DNA from: Brachypodium distachyon
Lineage: Eukaryota > Streptophyta > Magnoliopsida > Poales > Poaceae
Length of the DNA: 64,000 nucleotides
NCBI RefSeq assembly: GCF_000005505.3
Contig: NC_016133.3
Coordinates: 47,271,237-47,335,236 of the forward strand
Direction: 5' to 3'
Shown here: one piece after another, positions 36,242 through 48,200 of the stretch
Layout of the letters: each line of letters opens with the position of its first letter
Position numbering within the stretch: the first letter of the stretch is position 1
Made by a program: the position numbers and the translations under genes
The notes under the pieces: generated by a model
The model's database searches: none
What the model was told of the DNA's origin: nothing
Seen by the model: only the letters and a program-made list of their open reading frames with translations

Positions 36242-37094
36242 TAGCGAGTGTCTCTCCACAGCAATTTTACCTCTCCTCTCAAAACTCCTGTTCTATCTCT
36301 AAGCAAGTTTGCTTTCTCCCAAATGTCAGCCTCCAGTTACTTCTTAGATGATAATTATATGCTGCCCAAGGTCTTGCATTGTTGAACACTACCTTGTTTC
36401 TATGCTTCCAAAACCGGGGCAAAATGGTCAAATAGGAGAATTAGAGAGGGAAAGAGGAGTTCAGAAAAGAGAAAGTGAAGCTCTTGTTTTGTACAGTACG
36501 TGCGGTCACCACAAATCCAGGCAGCTTAGGCAGGAAACACAGGCACACTCACCGGGCCTGCTTCATGTACGGAAGCAAAACACACCACAACCAAGTTCTA
36601 GGGAGACCCCAGGCCAGATATGAGATAGCCGGATAGACCCAACACGAGCAAAGATCGACCTAGGACATGCTAAAAATAAAAATTGTCGGGATTAGAACAC
36701 CCAAGAAGGTGGGGATCGATCGGTTTACCTCTCTGACAGTTGTTGGAACCCTTGTGATTTTGTGAAGGCTCAGGTTTGATCGGTCCGGCCTTGTGTTTTT
36801 TTGAGGGATTGATCGGTCCTTGTGTTTGATGTAGAAATAGCCTGAGAGCAGAGGCTAGTTATAGGGTACTAACAGGCACACGAACCGACTTTAGGGTGTA
36901 GGTTCCTTAATTTATGCCAGATTGATTGGGACAGGCGGTGCAGTTAATCTTAACCGGCCGGACGGACGGCTCAGATCCGTGCTCACGCGGATCACCCTTG
37001 GTAGATAGCGCGCTCCTATTGGCCGGTATTACGACGACATGGATTGGAGAGAAATCCCACGAGAGGAAGTTTACCTTCCAGGATAGTGGTGCGG
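36242..37094. other. Spacer beyond the Tat element, no gene seen
   Basis: No histone H3 tail exon, conserved reading frame or transposon terminus was recognised. The sequence immediately after the LTR break (GTAGCGAGTGTCTCTCC) has no counterpart on the left side of the element. Confidence 0.4.
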
Positions 37095-37530
37095 CCATTC
37101 AGTATTCCAGTCTCGTACGTCCAGCACCTTCTGCGTCAGGAGTTCTCGCGCACGCACCAGGCACCACCCCGACGGCGTCGACGTCGTGGCATGCATGAGC
37201 GTCGCCGCCGCTGTTAACCGCGCCGGCGGCGAGCGTGGAGCCCAGCCGCACGACCACGACGGAGGCCTTGACCACGATCGAAGAGGGCCTGGAGGCTGGA
37301 TCGAGGTCCAAACGTGACGTCGGGGACCGCCTCGTATATGCCGAATGTGTGGTAGAGCTTCTCGGTGGCGCGGCGATTGGCGAAGCACTGACGCCGTCAC
37401 GCGGCCGAGGCCGGCGAGTCGGAGGCAAAGACGTACAGACTCGCATACTCGCATGGCAGCCTCCAAGGACGCCGGCGATGTCCATGTACGACTCCGGGAG
37501 TGAATTCTGAAAGTTTGACGATATTTTGTA
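37095..37530 (-). pseudogene. EXO70-like gene fragment, broken
   Basis: Minus-strand GC-rich segment whose translation, spread over different frames, resembles the middle of EXO70 exocyst subunits: SYMDIAGVLGGCHASMRV, then FANRRATEKLYHTFGIYEAV followed by a short LQALF stretch, then VVKASVVVVRLGS. The usual family pattern is an A/S-N-R-R-S-P-E-K-L motif followed by a M/I-Y-E block and a V-K/R-L-G block. In-frame stops and frame changes occur within 400 bp. EXO70 is greatly expanded in grasses. Identification is by pattern only. Confidence 0.45.
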
Positions 37531-39828
37531 CGCATACCAAAATTCGTGGCAAAATTAGATCGACACAAAAAGAAACTAGCGCAAGTTAGCATACTTTTGC
37601 ATGTGTTGCCAAAGAAGAAAGATCGAGGTTATGCATGCATCACCTAGCTATATATCAATCATCCTACGTGCATGCTGGCCATGCACATGTACTTGTCCAT
37701 GAAATTGATCGATCATGTGGTGGTGCACCACTAGCGCGGCGTCCCTCTACGTGGTGTCCATCGAGACACCACCCACGGTGTCATGCTAGACACCATCGCG
37801 CCACGCAGGGCACCGACTACATCACCGATACATTGCCTTCTAATCCAACATCTATGCCAGGACTCATCCTCGACATCGTCTAGACTCCGATGGCGTGAAG
37901 CTATACTTCACCGGCATGTCTTTTTTCCGATGACAACCCATCACTTGCTTGCACCGACGAGGTGCTAGCAAGTCATCCCGTCCGCCACCGACAAGGCGAA
38001 GGCCGCCTACATGTCTAAGCCGACGAGGCTTTAGACACCTTCATCATTGGACATGACAAGCTCGAATGCTATGGCTAAAGCATCGCCGGAGCGATGGGCG
38101 AACTTCTCCACCACTCGCCTTCACCTCCGCACGACCACCATCTACACCAAGCACGCGGAGAAGACGAGACTCGAAGACGACGAACATTAATTGCAGCAGC
38201 TTAATCGGAGGTGTCTCGCGGCTCGATCGAGTCGCGGGAGTAATTAAGCGGGAGTTTTACGAGGCCTCGTGAACCAAGACACCACAATCGTCCATGTCAT
38301 ATTGGCCACACCAGCCGACCATGGAGCACACTTCATTAAGGGAAATTGTAATTTTGTTTCTCTAATTGAGTAATAAAATGCATATTTCCATATGTTTTAT
38401 TTGTGTGTTTAGGTACACTGGCACATCCACGTTTATTTTTCACTGGCACATGAGACATACTGCTCAGTATTTTTTCATGTCAAACACAGTGCATCCTTCA
38501 CCAACCCGGACCGCTCATGGCGGCCTTCTTGTGGTGTCCGTGGAGACACCGCAATACAGGGCGCCCATCTTGACGCATCCTTCGGCGACGGGCTCGAAGG
38601 CGTGAACGACGACGAAGGCTCGAGCCCGTCGTCGTCTGCTCGTCCGCCCTTGCACGCGATGCCGTTTAGGAGACACAAAATGGGCTGAGCTCGACTGCTC
38701 CGTGCATGCCCGGCTGGAGGCACAGCTCGCCGGCGCGTGGCTGCGGTGGCGCACGGCAGCACCGGGCGTTGCGGCGACGGCAGCACGACGCGTGGCGGCA
38801 GCGGCGCGGCAGCACGAGGCTACACATAGCAGGGAAGAGGGAGATGAGAGAGAGAGAGAAAGCAGGGAGAGGAAGAGAGGTGGGAGAGAGAGGTCGGTGT
38901 AGCCTTCCCCAGCGCCATGATTTGGGGGCCGTGCTTGCTCGGGATTCAGGGGAGCAGAAGCAGAGAGATAGACATTGGAAGCCCGGGAGGAGAAAAGGAA
39001 AGAGACTAGACAGTTCGGGATCGAGGGAAAGTCAATCAGACAGAGGAACACAAACGCCGTACGGGAAGACCAAGTGGGACATGCCCCACTTAGAATCTCC
39101 GTTGATATATATGCCGCACCGCAGCCAATCCGACAAACTGATATAGCGACGCGTTAGGCGTCGGCCGGGCGATCAGATTAACCGATCGGCCGCCCGGCCA
39201 GACGTCTGATCCGCTTCGTTTTGACGGTCGGATGGACAACACTCCTGCCATGCTCAGGTCCCGCGTCGCTCAACAGAACGCAGCAGCCGCAGCGCTCACG
39301 TTTTGGGTTGGCTTGCAGCAGCGCTGCCGCATGCCGCGCTCAGCTCTCATCTGCCGGCCCTTGCAGTTTGTAGCCTGCAGTAGCGCTTAGCACACAGCTC
39401 GCATCCTTGCCGGAGCCACCGCCTGCTGCCGCCGCCACTCAGCACGTGCCGTAGCCTCCCGCGGTCGCTGCAATCCGGGCGGCTTGCCCGGCTTCGCAGG
39501 CCTTGTCGCCAAGCGCCTCGCAGCGGCCGTCGCTGCCAACAACGCCCCCCCCCCCCCCCCCGACCCCAGCGTTGCCGACACGCTGGCAACTGTAACCGGG
39601 ACCCAATCGCTTCCTCCGCTCCGCTACAACCGTCGTCCACCCTCGAAGCTGTTCTCGTGCCCGTCACTACCTCGGGAGCCGCCGGTGCCGGTGAAGAAGA
39701 ACTACTGATTTTATTTTTATTTTTTCGATGTTGCATATTGTGTTTGTACATGCTACAAACATGTTTTTTTTTCTACATACACATTAGGTTTATGTTGCAA
39801 AGATTCCCAGTGTGCCACGAGGGTAGAT
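37531..39828. other. Intergenic DNA with gene-like GC-rich patches, unidentified
   Basis: Several GC-rich stretches (38000-38270, 38480-38960, 39160-39700) give low-complexity Arg/Ala/Pro/Ser translations with no family resemblance. Three short palindromes of the form GGTGTC-N6-GACACC are present (see findings). A run of 17 C lies at 39545-39561. Confidence 0.35.
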
Positions 39829-40190
39829 TTTTTGATGTTGCGAGGGACCAATCTTGCAACGAAAAGCTGCATGCAAGATTTTTGATGTTGTGAGGGATCA
39901 ATGTTGCGACGAAATGCTGCATGTGGGATTTTTCATGTTGCGATGAGACGCTGCATTCGGGATTTTGTTGTTGCGAGGGACTAACGTTGCGACGAGAGGC
40001 TGCATGCGGATTTTTTACGATGCGAGCGACCAATGTTGCGATGACATCATGAAGTATTTTGATGTTGCAAGTGACCAATGTTGCGATGAGATGATCGATG
40101 TATATAGGATTTTGATGTTTCGAGGGGATCAATATTGCAGGAGATGTTGCATGTGTGATTTGGATGTTGCGAGGGACCAAAGGTCATGAC
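39829..40190 (+). repeat. Tandem array of an approximately 50-bp unit, about eight copies
   Basis: Units begin TTTTGATGTTGCGAGGGACC and continue with AATGTTGCGACGA and GCTGCATG before the next TTTT. The first two units are about 50 bp each; later ones vary by small deletions. Sequence further right (40190-40560) is also rich in GTTGCAACAT words. The unit is of unknown origin; similar GTTGCAA-rich runs occur in some plant DNA transposons. Confidence 0.75.
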
Positions 40191-41145
40191 CCTTTCCTCA
40201 ATAATTTGTTGCAATGTTTCCTTTCTTTTGGCCAAAATCATTGCAGCCAAAAACCCGCATGGAACATTTGTGTTGTACGTTTGCAACATAAAAAATTCAT
40301 GGCCACGTTTCTCCCTCAAAACTTATCGAATACATCAATCAATGAAATCAACATGCAACATAAAAAACTCGTCACAACATTTGTCTCGAAACTAATCACA
40401 ACATAAAAAAAATCTATGTAACATTTGCAGCAAATCCCCTCACATCATACCTATAATCGTTGCAACATGGCACACTTACATACGTCGCAAAATTAATGTA
40501 CACTTGTAGTATTTATAAACACCGTTTGCAACATCAAAAAATATCTGGTGCTGCCAACTCCCTAGTGATGACGGCACGATGGTGAGCAGAGGCGGCCAGT
40601 GGCGGAGCCAGGATTTCGTCAAGACCAGAGCCGTTGCGCCAAATTGCTAGAATTAGCAAGCAAGACCCGGGACAAATCGTGAAATCACCAAATTACCAAA
40701 GAGAAAACCTTATGCGCCCCAGGCTGCGGTGCTTGCTGCCTGGGGCTGTCTCCGCCTCTGGAGGCGGTTACAGCATGTGGGGACTAGGCAGCGGCACTAG
40801 GCAGGTCCAACGCCCAGCAGGGACGCTGCGGCGGCGACGCGCGGCGGTATGGCAGTGACGAGCAGCAGCGACGGCGGCGCGTGGCGGTAGGGACTCGGCG
40901 GTGGCACCGATCAGGTCCCGTGTGCGGCAGGGACGCAATGGCATAAAGGCAGCAGCAGCCCCCAACACCAGCGGCGCATCACCTACAAGGCGTGGCTGGA
41001 ACACGCACAGAGACGTACTCAGCGAGAGGAGAGAGATAGGTGCACGAGAGATCGAACGCGCGTCATAGCGAGAGATCGGACGGCCGCGCGGGTGGCCGAC
41101 GTTGCTCGTGGATCGGCCGGTTGATAACAAACGTTTCCGTTGATA
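40191..41145. other. Repeat-derived spacer
   Basis: A TGGCGGAGCCAGGATTTCG word near 40602 is a common plant repeat sequence. The rest gives no recognised gene. It separates the tandem array from a MITE. Confidence 0.35.
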
Positions 41146-41366
41146 CACCCTCCGTCCCATAATATAAAGCACTCACGTATTTTGAGGTCCAATTTTGACC
41201 ATCAATTAGACTAACAAAATGTGAATTATGTGTTATAAAAATAATACCACTAGATTCATATTTTGTTATAATTTTTATAATACATAATTACATTTTGTTG
41301 GTCTTATTGGTGGTGAAAACAAAACCTTGAAATGCATGCATGGCTTATATTATGGAATGGAGGGAT
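41146..41366. mobile_element. MITE with Stowaway-like ends
   Basis: Starts CACCCTCCGTCCCATAATAT (after TA at 41144-41145) and ends TATATTATGGAATGGAGGGAT before TTATA. The two halves are imperfect inverted repeats (for example CAAAATGTGAATTATG-like versus CATAATTACATTTTG). About 220 bp. Confidence 0.75.
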
Positions 41367-42093
41367 TATAAGCAGTGTGCGACGTAAGATTCTTGTAGAC
41401 AAACATCACATCATGGTCTGTCTTTCCGAGTGATGGCACCGTGGACATATAGTCCCCTTGTTTTCTGAATGTGAAGGTTGTTTTATACTGTATCAGGAAA
41501 ACACTGTCCATAACGTCAGTTGAGAAGAACAGCTGCGTCCGAATGGTCACCTGTTATACTTAATTCACGGTTACCGGGCTGTCAACAAAGTCTGAGATCT
41601 AGAACTGCAGATTTTAGTGTCCAACCGACACTCTTATCTGGGCGTGTGAGTATCTACAGGTTTTACCGGATGCGGTGAGGCAGACAGGAAGGGCTCAGCC
41701 CACAGTTTAGTTTTGGCAACAGTTACACTTGGCCACTTGGGACAGCAGCATCTTGTCAATGTCGCGCACCAGAGGGTCGAGCAATGGCGATCGACTTACC
41801 GCAGAACACTGCGCCAAAGGCGGACGATGGAGCCATGGAGGGAGCTAGGGACACTGTAAACAAATAGCGTACGCACATGGACTGTACCCAGCGCACGTTT
41901 TCTTGCTGGAAAGCTGCTTTCTTACTACTAATAGTACTACCAGCTAGCTCTGTACGTAGTGCCCATCAGCCGCACGGATATCGATGCACGTGTCGAGTAG
42001 CTTAAGCCCCACTACGCTACGCTCCCTCGTGCTTCGACATGATCCCTCCCACTCCCAGGGCATGGGTGCGTCGCATATTCCCCATCGGGTCTC
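41367..42093. other. CSLF upstream region
   Basis: No gene seen. It contains the distal promoter of the CSLF gene. The short open frame on the minus strand at 41350-41550 has no family resemblance. Confidence 0.4.
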
Positions 42094-42100
42094 TTATATA
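42094..42100 (+). promoter_or_regulatory. CSLF TATA box
   Basis: TTATATA about 105 bp upstream of the start codon, the right distance for a core promoter with a short leader. No other TATA-like word is closer. Confidence 0.5.
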
Positions 42101-42203
42101 CTGGGGCATAGCGTCAAGTCTTTGGTGAGGCATTAATTGAGGCCAAGCACACTGTGTAGAATCTCTACTGCTCGGTAGGTAGCTTGGCTAGGTGAATCAA
42201 GTC

Positions 42204-45200
42204 ATGGCTTCGGCGCCCGCGGCCGGCGCTGGTGGCAATGCGGGTGGTTTAGCCGAGCCGCTGCTGGCGGCGGCGAACGGCGGCGGCGTTGGCGCCAAGG
42301 ACAAGTACTGGGTTCCCGCCGACGAGAAAGAGGAGATGCTGGGGGCGTCGCAGGAGGACGGCCGGCCGCCGCAGCAGCCGTTGCTGTACCGCACGTTCAG
42401 GGTCAAGGGCGCCCTCATCAACCTCTACAGGTGCGTTTGCGTCCTGCTCAGTAAACAGAGCCTTCTTTCCTCCCAAGTCCCAAGTTCTGAAGGAGATTAT
42501 TACTTAACCGAACTGTATTTAGTTTCCTAAGTCTAAATCTAAGAACTGTATGCGTACTACATACACCATGTTTGCCTGAATCCTAATGCACACAGATCAC
42601 CATAGCTTGCCTGAATCGATCAGCGAATCTTGGCCGGTGACACGGAGTGCTAGTTTTGTTAATGCAAAAGCCCATCGTAAGTAGTAAAGGAGGGTAATGT
42701 TTAATGTATGTGCCGCGCACTTAATTAGAAGCAATTGGAACTGACAGGACAGAGGGAAAGTGCGCAAAAGCTTTAATCTCCAGCACACTCTCCATGCCTC
42801 CATTGCCTAGCACCCAAGAACCCCTTGTGCCGCACGTGCGTCGGCTAAAGAAAAGGCCAAAAGTCTCTGTTTTTGTAGGATCCAAGATGCGTGATCTTTT
42901 GACTTAGTCTCTATGTAACGTGGCGTCAGATTATATACAACTTATAATGAATCATGTTTTCATTGCATAAGAAATACATATATTTTCCAAGTGTCTTCCG
43001 AGATCTGTGTCGCCATGCGACCGAATGGCACCCGGGTCGGCCAACAAATTTCCAGGAAGTGCATTTGCATGAACAACTAAAGGATCATCATCCTTCCAGT
43101 TCTCCGTCATGCGAGTCACACAACCATATAAAAAATTGCATACAGTGCAAATATTTGATTACTTTGCCGATTCTCGCTTTTTTATTTGCAACATTTCTGT
43201 AGCCAATGCAAAATAAATAAATAAATCACATTTTTGCTCAAACATACCTCTCTGTCTTGAAATGCATGTGCATATGGTTTCTTCCTAAGTCAAATTTAAC
43301 TGAGTTTATGGAGAAAACACACACCAATTTATACAAAACAAAACTAATATCATTAGAGCCATTGTCGAACATATTTTGATGTTACATTTGTTTAATGTTA
43401 TATATACAGAACGACACTAATATCATTAGACAACCCCAAATGTATACACCTATGAAGCTTTGGAATTTTTTAGATACAAGACATTACTCCATCTATCCAA
43501 AATCATAAAGACAAATTAAAAGATTGAGAAAAACAAGGAAAACCTTTTTTTTTCTCAGAAGGCCATTCAAATTTATGAGTTTTACTCCGGAGTAAAAAAT
43601 TTCCTAGGCCAAGTGTAGCATTGGGTAGAGGTGGCAGTAGGATTCTACATTCTACTGGTAGGACATAGGCATTTGTGACGGGAGTTTTAGAATCAACTAT
43701 GTGATTCCTCGCGCGCGTTGCTGCGGAAAGTTCTATATGCACATCTGGATATGATGTTAGGAACAAATGATAATAATATAGTTCAATGCAAAAGAAATAT
43801 GAATATTGTTGGACAAAACGATTTATTGTTCATAACACCTATAGGAGTAATTTTGATGTACATGAACATCAAAATATGTGTATTTGCAGATCTTAGAAAG
43901 ATTGACGTACATATCATGAAAATATGTGTATTTGGTAAAATATTTATACAATTTGAAGTGAAAATCCTAGGTATCAAAATATTAAATTCGAAAGGACCAC
44001 CCAAATAGATTTCTAATGGCCTACAACACATGATGCGGATGGTGACGTAGGCAATTTGCATGCTTATGATGTGCATGATGTGGATGATAAGGTAGAAACT
44101 TTGCATATCAAGTTTGCAAACATTTAATGAAGATAGTGGGGATCAACTTTATAGATATTATAAATTTGTTGCTGTAGTTTTGGATTTTTCATAATTTATC
44201 CTCATATTTTTTTTACATGGAATGAGTATTACCCTATATGAATAAAAAGCATTCCTCCTACTACTTTGTACTTCTTCTGATACATAATAAATGTACTCTA
44301 TTTGGTACAAAGTTGTACTCACTCCGTACCATATTAAGTGACTCAAATTTGTCTAAATATAACGGTATTTATATATTAAAATACATCTAGATACATTTAA
44401 TATCTTGACACTTAATATGAAACGGTGGGAATACTAATTTTGTACTAAATCTAAAACAATTGTTATGGATTTGAGGGAATAGAAATCAACCAATCTTGAC
44501 CATCTGTCTCCTTTTAATCAGAAGATGGCTCACATTTTTCTGCGGGCCCGCGGGTAATTCGACATAAGCTTCTAAAAGATCAGCTCTGTGCCTTTGTAAC
44601 CTCGCGCGATTTTGCCAAAGAAAAGAGAAGAAAAACCTCGCGCGACCACCTTTACTCCCCCACCCGCTATCCCGCACCGACCTTCTCCTCTTCCTTCATC
44701 CGCCGCGTGGCGTGCAGCCGTCCACCGCTCTCTCCCGGTCGCGAATCCCTTCGCCGTGGAGCCAGGTCCCGTCGCCATCCGCCGCGACTCCTGCCACTGC
44801 AGGAGTGCAGTCTCCAGAGCGCGGCTGCTTCGGCCGAGAAGTCGTCGGCAAGGGGCCTCTCCTTGGCTCCTTGCTGCTGACGGTGACCGACGTCGATGCT
44901 GCAGCGTAGGGGTCTCTTGCGGCCGAGGGATGTCGGCGTGGTGGAGGCGAGCGGTGTTTTGGAGGCGGTAAAGATGAGCGGGCAGGGAGATTTGGGGTCA
45001 GGTTTTTGGGTGCGAAGAATGGAGGCGAACCGATGGAATGAAGAGATTCCAGAAGGTTCTGGAGCTGTTGTGGATGGCTCCCATGGATTCTGGAAGGTTT
45101 GAGAGGAGGGGACGACAACGTTCCTTTTCCTCTTTATTTGTTGGGCGCCGTTCAAGAAAATTCTTAGGTTTTACACATTACAAAAGTAAATTCATCCTTA

Positions 45201-48200
45201 TATAGCCATTCAACATTGTAATTTCTTCGGGGAATCATAGGAATTCAGGGTGAGGATTTTGATTCGTAAGGCGCATAAGAGCTGTAGCGCCTTGGGAGAA
45301 AACTGGTTCGCCCTTGAAGCACATAAGAATTACAGGGGTTACTGAACAAGTGCGATAGTTTTTTTATTGCTTTAATCTACAAGTCTTTTCCCAAATCACT
45401 GGGGCCTATACAAGTCTCAACAATGTTCTCAGTGTTTTACAAACAAGAGAGGAGAAGAAGATTATCAAGTCTTTATTAACAAATTTGAGCCATCAAATAT
45501 ATTTGGGCTCACAGTTCATATGAAACAACTGTTTGTGGGAAATATGTTCCAAGAAAGATAAATTCAATTGAAACAAGGCTTAAATTTAGGCATGCTGGCT
45601 GATTTTCTGATACTAATGGATGTATAAGTGAAACTGCTAAGTTTAGTTGTCATCTACAATGTGTATAACCTTCTGCAGATGAAACAGCTGCAACCTTGAA
45701 CAATTTGTGATTCCATGAAACACCATCTCTCGCTATGTAGGCTTGTGCATAATAAAACTCCATTCATAAAATGTGTGTGTGTGGTGATCCAATTGTTATG
45801 TTTAGTTGTTTATGCCTGATGTCAGCTTTGTTCCTCCTCAAAACAACAAGATCTGAGTCGCCATGCTGATGGAGCTTGGGGTTTCCGTCTTTGGGTAGGC
45901 TTGGTGGAGGCGTCGATGACGAAAGAAACAATGAGACATAACGCTTTAGACAATTCTCTAATATTTATGAAAGTTTAATAATCAATACATATATATATGG
46001 CTTACAAATTCGCTCGTGATATCTTTGATTTAGTTTATATTAACTGAGAGCAATGCACACGATTATTTGATTTTTTTTAGTCTTCTTCCACTTCCGCATT
46101 ATGCTAGGAATGCAATCATGTATGACAGTATGAGTAAGAAAGTGAGCAAGTATACTGGTAAATATTAGGAGACTTTTTTTATATTTATTATCATATATTA
46201 GTTGAAATATGTCTTGAAGTAAGTTTAATTTAATAATTAATACACAGGAGCACGTGAGCTCAGAGTCATATAATTGCACGGGCAACTTGGCAACATTTTA
46301 CTCCTACAGTAAATATTCTAATTTTCGATTGTGGCCCTAAAAGGCCAAAACGATTCTCATCACTACATATATTTGATACAGTATATTTTTCCTCCATGTG
46401 TTACAGGTTGTTGACCCTGGTTAGAGTTATTGTGGTTATCCTATTCTTCACTTGGCGCATGAAGCACCGGGACTCCGATGCAATGTGGTTGTGGTGGATC
46501 TCGGTCGTTGGGGACCTGTGGTTCGGCGTAAGCTGGCTGCTAAACCAACTGACCAAGCTCAAGCCCAGGAAATGCATCCCCAACCTTTCCCTCCTGAGAG
46601 AACAATTTGAACAGCAGCCTGTCGATGGCTCCAGCTCTGGCCTCCCTGTCCTTGACGTGTTCATTAACACTGTCGACCCAGTGGATGAACCCATGCTCTA
46701 TACCATGAACTCTGTCTTGTCCATCCTCGCCACCGATTACCCAGCTGAGAAGCACGCCACCTACTTCTCTGATGATGGCGGGTCACTGGTGCACTATGAG
46801 GGGTTACTTGAAACTGCAAAGTTTGCTGCATTGTGGGTTCCATTTTGCCGGAAGCATTGCGTCGAGCCAAGAGCACCAGAGAGCTACTTCTGGACGAAGA
46901 CGCGGCTCTATGCCGGGAACGCCCCCGAGGAGTTCGTTGATGACCATAGGTGCATGCACGTGGAGTATGAAGAGTTTAAGGCACGATTGGATGCGCTTTC
47001 TACTGTCATTGCGCAACGATCAGAGGCCTGCAACCATGCAAACACCAAAGTAAGGTGTGAAAATGCAACTTGGATGCTGGATGGAACACAATGGCAAGGC
47101 ACCTGGGTTGAGCCAGCGACCGGGCATAGGAAAGGACATCACCCTGCAATTCTTCAGGTACAAATCAAATTATGCCCTTGTATGTTGCCCATGTGAATTT
47201 GGCATCTAAGAAAAGTGTTTGCGTTCATAAGCTGAGATGATTTTCCTAGTTCATTGCATGACTAAATCATTCAATTTTAGACTTATGGAAAAACAAAATT
47301 GCCTCATAAAACTAGCACAAGGCTTGTTCATGCGAAGTCCCAGAATCTTACAATTTTAGCACACTGTAGGCTGATGTGCATGCAAGTCAGAGAAACCAAT
47401 TTCAGTTTTGTATTTTCTTTTGAAATCCAGAAAAAGTTCTAAAATTCTCTGTAAAATTCAAAGTTGGGCATTTGAAAATTGATTATTTAGGAATTGTGAC
47501 CTTTGGGGGGGTTGGACTCATTCATATATATTTTTTGTAGCCCGTTTACCACCACAACAAAAAATATAGATAATGTAATATAATTTACACAGGCATACTA
47601 AACAAACCAAAATTTCAAACTTTGAACAGAGTTTTCAGGCAAAAAATTCACGGAAATTGATTTTCCCTGATTAGAGCTATGCATGACAGGACCAAACGGT
47701 GATCTATGTTTCCAAAAGGTTGTCCTGATTTATTCGAAACTAACATGTGATTGTTCAACAGGTCATGTTGAATCAACCAAGCAATGAGCCTCAGCTCGGC
47801 ATGCCAGCAAGCTCTGACAACCCGCTAGACTTCAGCACGGTCGATGTGCGCCTCCCAATGCTGGTGTACATCTCCCGCGAGAAGCGGCCGGGCTACGACC
47901 ACCAGAAGAAGGCGGGCGCCATGAACGTGCAGCTGCGTGTGTCGGCGCTGCTGTCGAACGCGCCCTTCATCATCAACTTCGACGGCGACCACTACATCAA
48001 CAACTCGCAGGCCTTCCGCGCAGCCATGTGCTTCATGCTGGACCGGCGTGATGGCGACGACACTGCCTTTGTGCAGTTCCCACAGCGCTTCGACGATGTC
48101 GACCCAACGGACCGGTACTGCAACCACAACCGCATGTTCTTCGATGCCACCCTGCTGGGCCTCAATGGAATCCAGGGCCCCTCCTTCGTTGGCACCGGCT

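Noticed and set aside
38515..39051. Minus-strand frame of 178 codons
   Set aside because: Serine/alanine/arginine-rich composition without a domain; probably compositional.
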